From assembly GCA_905178155.1 (NCBI GenBank), contig CAJINV010000004.1:7385861-7449860 (forward strand): a DNA stretch of 64,000 nucleotides, given 5' to 3'. Positions 54,904 to 64,000 of the stretch are shown here, one piece after another. Made by a program: the position numbers and the translations under genes. Position 1 is the stretch's first letter. Every line of letters begins with the position of its first letter. Under the pieces are notes generated by a model, which was not told the DNA's origin, ran no database searches, and worked only from the letters and a program-made list of their open reading frames with translations. This stretch comes from Amoebophrya sp. A120. Lineage: Eukaryota > Sar > Dinophyceae > Syndiniales > Amoebophryaceae.

Positions 54904-57900
54904 CTACAGCTTCTCCAGCTCCTCGAAGAACTCCAAGTCGAGGTAAAACGTGTAGTAATCCAGCAAATTTTTCATGAATCTGATCGGGAATGATTTGTCG
55001 ATCAGCTTGTCCGAGTCTTCACTATTAAACCACACCATCACGAAATACGGGAACAAACAGAGGGAAAGCTTAAAGTCGCGCAGATACAGCTCGTAGTACG
55101 ATGTTTCAGGAGTCGACGATGGTCCCGCTGCGCTGGGGCTACTACTCCTGCTGTGCCCCACTCCATTCGCCGTTGCACCACCGCCGTTCGAGGTGGACAC
55201 CGGCCCACCTGCAGCTCCCGCTGGTGCAGTAGGGGCACTAAACGACCGGTGCTGCTTCTGCTTCCAGAGGTGGTAGTAGAAATCGATGCAGATATTGCAG
55301 ATTTTTGCGTCAAACTTGATCGATTCTACCAGTAGAAAAGCGATGTCGGAGACTCCTTTGTTCAAATGAATGTACTGCCAATCGCACAGCACCGGCTCGA
55401 CCTTATCACTGTTCGCAAACGAGGAGGACATCATCCCGGACAGTCCTGCCTTCTGGTAAAAGATGTTCGGGGATTTCAAATCGCCGTGAACAAAGGAGAG
55501 TGGAAACGTTGACAGCAAATGCGCGATCTTTTCGTAGTTTTCCGCAATTTTTACGCACGCGTCGCGGTTTTTCTGGCTCATGAAGATCCCGTTGCGGTTG
55601 ATAAATTTCGGAAACCGGTTCTTCACGAGTTCCTGGTAGTACACGATCTGCTTGGGGGTCACGAGATTGGCCATGGAGGGAATCACGTCTTCGCGCTTCT
55701 CGAATAAGTAGGTGTCGTGCATTCTAAAAGCAGCTGAGGTCACGTTTATCCCACGAAAAAGGAAGTGTCTTTTCAGTCTCAAAGGTAATTAGTTTGCAGT
55801 CTGAGCACAACAAACTCCCTCAGCATGTTGACACGCAAAAGCAAAACCAAAACCTGTAATGCGGCATGATATGCAAGAGAAAACACGTAGGAAGTGCCTT
55901 TGCGTTTGCCTTATTTTTGCAGGTCGACCATGACAAAAAACTACTTCAAGGAAGTTCCGCATTACAAGTTGAGACTAAGGCAGTTTTTTCTTGCGATAAC
56001 GTTCAGGAGAAGTTGAATGTCCTGGTTCAAATCGCAGTTCCAAACGCCGGGCTGAACCTGATATATCAAATAGAAATGCAGTCACGCATTGGCATTACAA
56101 ATCTGATTCTTAAGGTACATCCGCATCACAGTTTTTGTTGCTCATGCTGTAATGCACTTGCTATACCCTCAAATCCTCCATGATAATCCCGATCCGCTCC
56201 TCTTTTCTTATCACCCCGTAGCTTTTGGGCACGGACACCGTCGCCGAAACCACTTCCGCCAGGTGCTCGTAGAAATACCCCTCTTTCTCGTACATGTCTA
56301 ATTGGGTGGCGACCTTGGACAGCTCGTTCCCGAAGTTGCTGATTTTGAACACGACGGTCTGTTCATCGCCGTTCGTGTACAGCACCTTAAATGCGTTGAT
56401 GTCGCAGATGTAGCCGGTCTTCAGACTTTCCACGGAGTACTGCACGTCTTTCACCGGTAAATGGGAGAGTTTCTTGTGTATCTCTTTCGCATAGAGTTCA
56501 TACTGCTGCATCTGCTGCTTCTGCTTCGATTTCGGTGTCTCAGTCGCGCCGGGGTGGAGCGATATGCTGTGACTTGTCCCGCTCAGGTTCAGATTGGTGC
56601 CTGTGCCGTGCGAGCTGTCGAGCTGAATCGTGTCTAGGGAAATAAAGAGGGAATCCACGTCCAGACTGTCCCACTCGTCAAAAACGACATCCGCCTCCAC
56701 AGCAACCGCTTCCTCGACCAGACTGTTTTTTCGTTCCCCGTTGGTGAAAAAACAAACCTTGTTATTCGCGATTCGATTCATAATTGTGTGGTATATTGCA
56801 TCACAATACGTAGCGGGCCTGTCATGAAAGCAAAAGAGTAAATCTACGCGAAGACGAGCTTCAATTTTAATAGCACATCGATCTCTAAGTAACTGTGGTA
56901 CAAATACAACACGACAAGTAAGTATAAGTACCTTCGACACGCAGGCCCTGCTTGCCGCCAACAGCCCCGGCGAGGAGTCTTCTATTATGACGCAGTTTTG
57001 TGCCGCGATCTGCAACTGCGACATGGCCCGCTGGTACGGCTCCGGGTGCGGCTTGTGGTGGCCGCAGTCCTCACTGCAGATCAAAAGCGTGACGTAGTCG
57101 GCCAAATTGGTGATCTTCAGGATAAATTCCGCGGCCGTGCGGTTGCAGCTGGTGACCACGGCGATCCGGGCGTTTTTGATCTTCTGCAGAAACTGCTCGA
57201 CGCCTGGAATCAGGATTTTTTTCCCCGCGCTCGGCATCTGTAGTAATCGTTGCATGGCAAAAATTTTCGGCGCCGGGGCCGGATGCAAATCTGTGATGCT
57301 GTTTCGGGCAAAGGAGCTTCCTTCTGTGATGCTAGCCAGCAATGACCCAACTCTTGTTACCCAATGTCAGGACTTACCATAATCTGCCTCGTCCACCATT
57401 GCGTCCTCTGCAATGGAGTCACATTTTCCCCAGCATTTTCTGCATGACAAATTACACTACGATCCAAAATCCCAATACCTCTTCCAACGTCTTCACAAAC
57501 TCAGTGTCTTATCAAATGTAAAAATGTCTGGGTCTGGAAGAATGCAACTTGTGATGCTGAATTTGGATTCCAAAAAAATCTGTATTGCATGAGCAGCAAA
57601 GGGAGTGTAATGCTTGCTACGCGGAGAGGGCATTTGTCATGCGGAATAGGCATCGCGAGGCCCTCAAAAACTCTGTGATGCTAGGGCATGCATCACAGAC
57701 ATCATGGCCGAGGCAAAACATGCATGACAAGTCTCAGAATCTTCCAGACCCAGACATTTTTACATTTGATATGTCTTTGTCCGTGGCGAATTTCGCGACT
57801 ACCTCTTCCGTCGCCGCTTCCGGCATTAGGTATTTTAAAAAGTTCAAGTCCGACTTGCCCTTGATAAACGTCTCGAAAAAGCCCTGGTCGACGGACAGGC

Positions 57901-59854
57901 CGTACGGCTGCAATAACCGGTTCCACACTTGCACGTAGATCTCGTCGGTTTTCACCAAGGTTCCGTCCAAATCGAGCAAAAACCCGGTTTGAAACTGCGC
58001 GACCTGCTCCGGGGTGCCGAGGGAGTAAAAAAATTTGTTCGACACCGGGCAACAGAAGAAGGGTTTCTCGTCGGCTAGCATCAACTGGATCACGGTTGAG
58101 GTGTAGTACTCGTTCTTCTGTCGGATGTTCCGCTCGATGATCTGCTTCACGTAGTCCATTAGTTCCTTATGATCTTTGAACGCATAGACCCCGGAATTCG
58201 CCCAATCACTGATTTTCTCCTTTTCCACGATCTTTTTTATCCGCATCTTATTCGAAGTAAATCTTATTTCATGCTGTAACAACTGCTCAGCACTAGAAGT
58301 ACCCGTACTGAGTTCTTGTGAACAACTACTAGTACCCGGTGGGTTCAGCACTTTCTCCTCGTCCTCTGCCTCCACTTCCACATACGAAAAGACCGTATCA
58401 ACTGCAAAAATGTCCGGGTCTGGAAGATGAGTGCGCGATTTGTCACGCAGCTTTTCCATGAGCCATGAGGTCTGGAGTGCAGGACTTAGCATGACAGATT
58501 CTGCGCGATCTCTCTCCTGCATGAGAAACTCCCTCCCGACTTGGTCAAAACTGGACGACTTTTGGTAATCACGCAGCACAGATTTTTGCATGCTTCAGAT
58601 TTAGCACGACAAGTTGCATCCTTCCAGACCTAGACATTTTTACATTTGATAGATCGGTTTTGGCTGCAGATCCTGAAAGGAAAATACCGCGTTGCAGTTG
58701 CCACCCCAGGTTTTTACTGCGTCAAACTCCTTCGTGTAAAACGAATCGGCGTCGATGCTGCAAACAGGGATTGGATTCTTGTTCTCGTCTTTTTCATATG
58801 CATTGCAAAAGCAGCGCACTCGTATAAATGCATTACAAATTTGAATTTCCTCAGCAAGAGAAATAAAATTTGTGATGCTGATTTGCCTTCAAGAAAAGAT
58901 TTGTAATGCATGACTGCAATACTAGTACGATACTTTTGCAAAGGATATTTCAGAAGTTGCAAACCAGTCCGGCAGAGTTTGTTCCAAAAACTCCAGCGCG
59001 ACGAGCAAGGTTTCCGCGGCACCGCTATTGCACTGAAAAATGCCCACACCCTCGAACTCGGGAGCATTTGTATTGCAAACCTTTCCAAGTGAAACACTCG
59101 CCCTCTTGCATCTATCAGCATCACAGGTTTTCAATCGTGAATAGCAAAGATTTGTATTGCAAAAGACCCCAGCAAGAGCGGCGCTTGTCATGCAAGCGAT
59201 GCGATACATGCCTAGACTCTGCATCAGAAAGATTCATTCTCCTTTCATGCATGACAAAAAGTTTTCATTTGGAAACTTCGCATCACAAATTTTTGCAACG
59301 TTGGGGGTGGGGGCATTTTAATTTTTCACTGTAATAACCACGCGTCTGGGTTTCCAAGGGGAACATGTGGATGTTCTGCTTGTTGGGATATGCGGTTTTT
59401 ACTCGGTTTTCAAAATTATCAAAGAAAAAAAGTTCGTCACGATCACTCATGCGCATTTTTGCAATACAAAATTGTTTGTCATGCGTAAAAATGCATCACA
59501 GCCAAACCTCATTAGGGATTTCCCTAGTGTTTCTGCAATACAAGGAAAATTTGTGATGCTATAGAAAATTTGTAATGCAAAATCTGCAAGTTAGTGACTG
59601 TGACAAACTTTTTTCTCTCCATAAAAATCCCACTCCTTGTACTCGGTGTTGTAGGGAATGCAAAGGATCCAATCCTCATTCGGTAAGTGAATCCCGTCGA
59701 GCAGCCAGAACAGGATCGGCTTATCCTCCACCGGCACTAGCCCCTTCGGCTGGGGAAACCCCTGCTTCTTGAACCGCGTGCCCAAGCCGCCCAACGGGAT
59801 GATGACAATCCCCTTGGCGGGAGGTGCTGGTCGTGGGGAGACGGCGGCGGCCAT
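54904..59854 (-). CDS. Nucleotidyltransferase - HAD phosphatase - small-molecule kinase fusion
   Basis: Three enzyme modules in one frame. The N-terminus (start 59854) has GGLGTRFKKQGFPQPKG and DKPILFWLLDGI, the nucleotide-binding loop of sugar-phosphate or phosphocholine nucleotidyltransferases; CSIDADSFYTKEF carries the D-A-D metal motif (58.8 kb). A HAD domain follows: GFLLDLDGTLVKTDEIYVQV (motif I), RIAVVTSCNRTAAEF (II), HHKPHPEPY (III) and VIIEDSSPGLLAA (IV). The last module resembles choline/aminoglycoside/CHK-type kinases: VVFKISNFGNELSKVATQL, IIMEDLR, SFVHGDLKSPNIFY (catalytic) and VLCDWQYIH (metal). Exons are cut by introners H2, E2, A13, B10 and B9, then by GT-AG introns (about 57403, 56925-56769, 55980-55740). 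A role in activating a phosphorylated head group (LicC/LicA-like logic) is inference; the substrate is unknown. Confidence 0.8.
57510..57771. mobile_element. Introner B9
   Basis: Family B. Exact direct repeats TGTCT at 57505-57509 and 57772-57776. Excision joins FATDKD to TEFVKTLEE in the HAD part of the fusion gene. Confidence 0.9.
58396..58651. mobile_element. Introner B10
   Basis: Family B. Flanks GACCG (58391-58395) and GATCG (58652-58656), 4 of 5. In the nucleotidyltransferase part of the fusion gene. Confidence 0.88.
58797..58947. mobile_element. Introner A13
   Basis: Family A. Exact direct repeats TTTCA at 58792-58796 and 58948-58952. Just before the CSIDADSFY exon of the fusion gene. 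Confidence 0.9.
59026..59336. mobile_element. Introner E2
   Basis: Family E. Flanks ACCGC (59021-59025) and ACCAC (59337-59341), 4 of 5. Excision joins LETQTRG to AAETLLVAL. Confidence 0.88.
59417..59623. mobile_element. Introner H2
   Basis: Family H. Exact direct repeats AAAAT at 59412-59416 and 59624-59628. Excision joins EYKEWDF to ENRVKTAYP. Confidence 0.9.
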
Positions 59855-60309
59855 GGTGCAGCTCTGGTTCCTCGTCGTGGGGTGCTCTTGGCGGTTGTGG
59901 CAATCGTTTCGTCCAACTGATTCGTGGCAGGCTTTTAGCGAGGCAACGAAATAAGGGGGAAACTGCCCCCGGGGACACCGCCTACCATCTTTTGGGAAGA
60001 CGATCGCCTCTCTGGTCCGATTTAAGAGTTGTATGAATGGCCCTTCAAGAAAATATTATTCTCTGACAAAATTTACAGCTACCTCGTCGTGTCTGGCGTT
60101 GGCCGTCGGACTTTATATTTTCGATGAAACTCGGATCGCAGCACACCACAAACACAAAATCAAGAAGTCGAGCGTCGCAAAATAGAAAACTGAGTGGCAC
60201 GACGACCAGGCGGCACACAGCCCATTGTTCAAGAACGAAAGCCTCCAGGTGGAAGTCGTCTATCAGATACAGACTTGAGAAGAAAGATCGCTTTCTTGTT
60301 CGGCTTTAT
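59855..60309. other. Short spacer upstream of the nucleotidyltransferase fusion
   Basis: Spacer between the 5' end of the nucleotidyltransferase fusion and the 3' end of the Cys-rich gene. No gene or repeat recognised; short plus-strand frames are Arg/Ser-rich chance ORFs. Confidence 0.5.
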
Positions 60310-61284
60310 TTACAACAGTTCCCTATCCTTTCTGCTGCCGCTGTCATCTACTTCGGAAATCAAATTTGTCTCTTGCAAGAACGGAATCGCCAACTTCTCC
60401 ACGCTTTCGTCGAAGGGCGCCTGCACCCCGCAACATAGCCCGTAATTCAGGTCCCGCTCCAGTCCGGGGACCGACGGCCAGCAGTACGGATTCCCCTGCG
60501 GCCCGTACTTCGTGTCGCAACACCTCTCGCAAGGGAAGTGTTTGTCAAAACACTGCTCTAGAGCCGTGGGTGGGCAGACCTGGTATAGAAGATTTTTTGT
60601 AGTTTTGTCATGCGAAGTAGAAGTGGAGAAAAGTTTCCTACTGTTCTTGAGCTGCTATAAGAAGAAGAACTATTTGGTTGCAAGTAGACTACCTGTTCCT
60701 TCGTCCCAAAGTTCTTGTCCGTGGCCAGCGGGTCGTTTCGTTGCTCCCCCTGTTGGAACAGAGCCAGCCGGTAATTTGTGACGCCGTATCAAATGCAAAA
60801 ATGTCTGGGTCTAGAAGAATGCAAGTTCTTTGTCATGCTTGTCTGGCATGACTCGAGAATCTGTGTTGCATAGGCACGAAAAAGTCCTGTCACCTGTCAC
60901 GCAAAAACGCAGTTTGACATGCGGAATACGTAAGACAGGGCAGCCAAAAAATTTGTCATGTATAGCTGCGTATTCCCGTGCGTCTATCATTCACTTTTAC
61001 CATTACAAGTTTTCAGACCCAGACATTTTTACAATCCATTCGCCGCAGCAGGTTGCAAATTTTATATCCCCCTCCCAACACGAGAGGTTTCCAATCGGCA
61101 CGGCGATGTTGCGACAACAGGACTCACAGGTGTACTTCGCGTCGAAGCAGCCCTGTTCCGCTGCGGCCGGACAGAGCCCGGCTGCACGGACCACAAGGAC
61201 GGGATGAAGCACTGTGGTGGCAAACACAAAGGCAAAGAAAAAGGGAAGAAAAACGTTTCGACAAGAAGGCCAACGTGGCGCCAT
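60310..61284 (-). CDS. Secreted Cys-rich repeat protein
   Basis: The start MAPRWPSCRNVFLPFF, then FAFVFATTVLHPVLVVRA, is a clear signal peptide with a likely cleavage after ...VRA. Two related Cys-rich modules follow. Module 1 is GLCPAAAEQGCFDAKYTC, ESCCRN, NLSCW, FATCCGEW. Module 2 is VCPPTALEQCFDKHFPC, ERCCDT, GNPYCW, NYGLCCGV. The shared pattern is C-P-x5-Q-x-C-F-D-x4-C-E-x-C-C, G-N-x-x-C-W, C-C-G. Introner B11 lies between the modules, and a GT-AG intron (donor near 60690, acceptor near 60585) precedes module 2. The protein should be extracellular or in a secretory organelle, held by disulfides. The family was not recognised. Confidence 0.72.
60787..61040. mobile_element. Introner B11
   Basis: Family B. 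Exact direct repeats CGCCG at 60782-60786 and 61041-61045. Between the two Cys-rich modules of the secreted protein gene. Confidence 0.9.
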
Positions 61285-61811
61285 CTTATGAAGTTGTTCT
61301 CGTCCGCATCAACCGCCGGAACCACTTACTGGTCTTCGTTGTACAGAGCTACAGATCATGCGCCGCTTTGAAAAAATTTTCTTCATACCTCTCCATTTGC
61401 TCGTTTTTTGTTTTTCGAAAACGGTTTTTTTCCGACATACAAAACGACACCTCCAGTTGAAAAAAGCAAAGCGGTCTCCCGCCGGTGAGCGTGGCTGGAC
61501 GGTCCCCGCGTTGGGTCGATCGAAGAAAATCTTTGCTCTTTTCTTGATCCATGATCTGTGGGTTTATTTCTCCGAGAAGATGATGAAAAGCTGCTACTTA
61601 TTCTGCCGAAAGTCAAAACATCATAGAGCCAGACCTGTTCACATCATGCCAATAATATTCTCGAGTATTTAAGTACTTTGTTTGTAGTAAGGCAATCAAT
61701 TCAGTCGCCTGCATCTCCGTGTCCGTGATCGTACACTGCAGACCTACTGGTGCTGGTGAAGAACAACTAACTTCCGCTTCTACCCTAGCCCCTCCAACGG
61801 CTAAAAAACAT
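61285..61811. other. Short spacer, no gene seen
   Basis: Spacer between the 5' end of the Cys-rich gene and the 3' end of the glycosyltransferase gene. It has only Lys/Phe-rich chance frames. Confidence 0.5.
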
Positions 61812-64000
61812 TCACTGTCCCAATGCCGCCGCCTGCTCCGCTTTGAGACTCATGTTTCGCAAGTTGTCCATGAAAATCTCGTGCGCCTGCGCGTACAGCC
61901 ACTTGCACGGCTCCTTGTAGTAGTGGCAGCCCGGGTGGTGCCGTACGAAGTCGCCCTGTTGCCACTCGCGGGAAAGTATGCTTTGCAAAAGTAACGCACT
62001 CGTATAAATGCATTACAAATTTCCTCAGCATGGGAAATAAAATTTGTACTGCTGATTTGCCTTGGGAACAAGATTTGTGATGCAAGACTTGCATTTATAC
62101 GAGTACGATGCTTTTGCAGTGCATAGAAAGCACCGTCATTGCGGTGGCCTGGTGGAAGGATTGCATGTGCTCCTGGTAAACGACGCGAACCTGGTCGGAA
62201 ACGATTTCGTCTCATCGTAACAAGCTTCTTCGGTTTGCAGCCTGCACAACAAGCATCCTTCATATTCATAATCATATCTCTTCGTGGCAATAAAAAGCGT
62301 GCAGCTGACACGAACAACATCAAACACTCAAATTTTCAATTTCAACACACCTGTTGCGGCCATATGGGTCCCTCGACCATGTCCCAGGCTGGATCTAGGT
62401 TCATGCTGTTTTCGTACAATAATTCGTGTTGCATGGTGCTCTGGTCGCTGCAGTTGTGGTTTTCCCCCGGTCCCTCCAGAATCCGCGAATGCCACCACCG
62501 TTCCAGAAAATCGTGCGACCATTTGTTGTTGCGAAGCATCCAAACGCCATTGTTGATACCTCGTTTTTTTCATTAACTTTAATTCGTACTCTATGTATAT
62601 TATTATCTTCTATAAGCAACATCATCACAGAGAGCCATTGCTGACGGTTTCGAAGTGCATGACACACTACAACTTAACCACTATAACATCATCAACCTGT
62701 GCTATCCACAGCAAGCAGCAAGCTGACATCGGAGAAGGCTTCTTGATTTTTTTCTCTCTCCGGATTGTTGAGAAAGTCGTCAATTACGTTGTAGGTCGTC
62801 TCGTCAAAGTTGCTTTTTTTCCGTATTATGGGCGAGGAGTAATTCCCGGTGTACATGTGGATGACGCTGTCAATCGTCCGCTCCGGATCCATGTACAAAG
62901 CGTCGCAATCCGCCCACATTACCCAGTCCGGAGCGTTCTCAGAGTCAAAGACATTTTTCACCGCGTTCACTTTCCAGAAAAACGGCTTGTGGACCCCATC
63001 TTTCACCTTGAGGATTATATATTTTTTCCCACCATATCAGTTGTACTTATCTTGCGCTTGCTGATGGTACCAGTATTGTTCACCATCCATGCATTCGCTC
63101 CGATAAAAAAAGCAAAAAAAGGGAGACGGACGCTTCTTCAGGAGCTCGCTGTGGAAAAATTCAAATTTATATGGTGTAAGTACGTTCATTCCGCTCTTTT
63201 TGTTTGGCATGATTTCGTCCGGGGACAGGTACATGTGGAGGTCGTAGCCGTGCAGCTGTGCGTAGAGCCCGTGGTTCTCCAGACTGACCACCCGCACCGC
63301 TTCATCAGGGGCGTAGCTGCAGATCGTGACGATCGCAACCTTCTGATTCGCAAAACGAAAGGACTTCGGGGTGTCCCACAGGATCGCGGGGTATTACAGT
63401 GAAAAATGCCACCCACCCCTGAAAGTGCGAAAATTTGTGATGCGAAGTTTCGAAATGGAAACTTTTTGTCATGCATGAAAGAAGTATGAATCTTTCTGAT
63501 GCAGAGTCTAGCCGTGTATCGCATCGCTTGCATGACAAGCGCCGCTCTTGCTGGGGTCTTTTGCAACACAAATTTTTGCTATTCACGATTGGAAACCTGT
63601 GATGCTGATAGATGCAAGAGGGCGAATGTTTCATTTGGAAAGGTTTGCAATACAAATGCTCCCAAGTTCGGGGGTGGGGGCATTTTTCATTGTAATACGG
63701 GGCGATCGAGCTTCTGGACCTCCGCGAGGAGATTGCGACCCGCCATCATCATGTCCCAACTGGGGTGGAGGACATGTCATTTCGTTTTCTTTGGTGTTGA
63801 GGAAGAAAGAAAGTCGATGAGTATAAAAACATGCAAGAGAAAAATATAGGTCCAAACGACGTTTGCAATTATGTAGAGAGAGCTTCATCTTCACGATAGA
63901 AACAATCGAAAAAATCCGTACCCTTGCACCGGCCACGGCGTGCACTCGTGGAAGCCCTTGTCTCTGACGAAGATGAAGGCCATTTGCAGCATGGACAGTG
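61812..64000 (-). CDS. GT34-like (GMA12/MNN10) glycosyltransferase, 5' end off the window
   Basis: Probable Golgi glycosyltransferase. Exons: about 64000-63925, 63777-63698, 63391-63185, 63030-62705, 62590-62360, 62215-62126, 61976-61812. Motifs in order: KVAIVTICSYAPDEAVRV, ENHGLYAQLHGYDLHMYLSP (the family's N-H-x-x-Y-A-x-x-H-G-Y-D), FFWKVNAVKNVF, DWVMWADCDALYMD (D-x-D nucleotide-sugar/metal site), NNKWSHDFLERWW and CSDQSTMQHELLYE. The C-terminal exons give EWQQGDFVRHHPGCHYY and end AEQAAALGQ. Known: GT34 enzymes transfer Gal, Man or Xyl from nucleotide sugars. Here the sugar is unknown. Introners E3 and A14 split it, other introns are GT-AG. Its 5' end, with any membrane anchor, lies beyond 64000. 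Confidence 0.8.
61977..62125. mobile_element. Introner A14
   Basis: Family A. Exact direct repeats GAAAG at 61972-61976 and 62126-62130. In the 3' part of the GT34-like gene. Confidence 0.9.
63392..63697. mobile_element. Introner E3
   Basis: Family E. Exact direct repeats CGGGG at 63387-63391 and 63698-63702. In the GT34-like gene, between KLDR and the AILWDTPKS exon. Confidence 0.9.

Overview
This 64 kb window is eukaryotic nuclear DNA. The genes are split by many introns, some with GT-AG borders and many with none. They encode eukaryotic proteins: the COPII scaffold Sec16, ALG13, axonemal-type NDK/DPY30/adenylate kinase, and multi-KH and cold-shock RNA-binding proteins. All eight confident host genes lie on the minus strand, a one-way layout typical of dinoflagellates. 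Coding sequence is interrupted at dozens of sites by short inverted-repeat elements that behave as introns (introners). The best guess is a dinoflagellate-lineage alveolate, perhaps a compact parasitic syndinian such as Amoebophrya, for which invasive non-canonical intronic elements have been reported. This rests on sequence style, not on a marker gene.

Layout, left to right. 1-11.8 kb: a giant multi-KH RNA-binding protein whose 3' end lies beyond the window. 11.8-14.4 kb: no supported gene. 15.0-20.6 kb: Sec16. 21.6-23.6 kb: ALG13. 23.6-26.5 kb: duplicated and rearranged ALG13 material, including a truncated copy and a foldback element. 26.5-31.2 kb: a patchwork of about 1-1.5 kb segments bordered by a shared repeat, with a retropepsin ORF, a GIY-YIG ORF and two unknown ORFs. 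33.8-40.9 kb: a cold-shock-domain protein. 40.9-44.2 kb: no gene seen. 44.2-54.2 kb: a fused NDK x3 - DPY30 - adenylate kinase x5 protein. 54.9-59.9 kb: a nucleotidyltransferase - HAD - small-molecule kinase fusion. 60.3-61.3 kb: a secreted Cys-rich protein. 61.8-64 kb: a GT34-like glycosyltransferase whose 5' end is cut by the window edge.

The most interesting feature is the introner system. I find 46 elements in 11 sequence families (named A-K here). Nearly all begin TAT and end ATA (some ends differ by a base or so), have terminal inverted repeats, and are flanked by 5-bp direct repeats, usually exact. At every coding junction I worked through, removing the element plus one copy of the 5-bp repeat restores the reading frame, without GT-AG borders. 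One element sits in the ALG13 duplicate at a site that is empty in the intact ALG13 gene, which directly shows an intron-type insertion and its 5-bp target duplication. Exon borders below were worked out by eye from frame, splice-site consensus and domain continuity.
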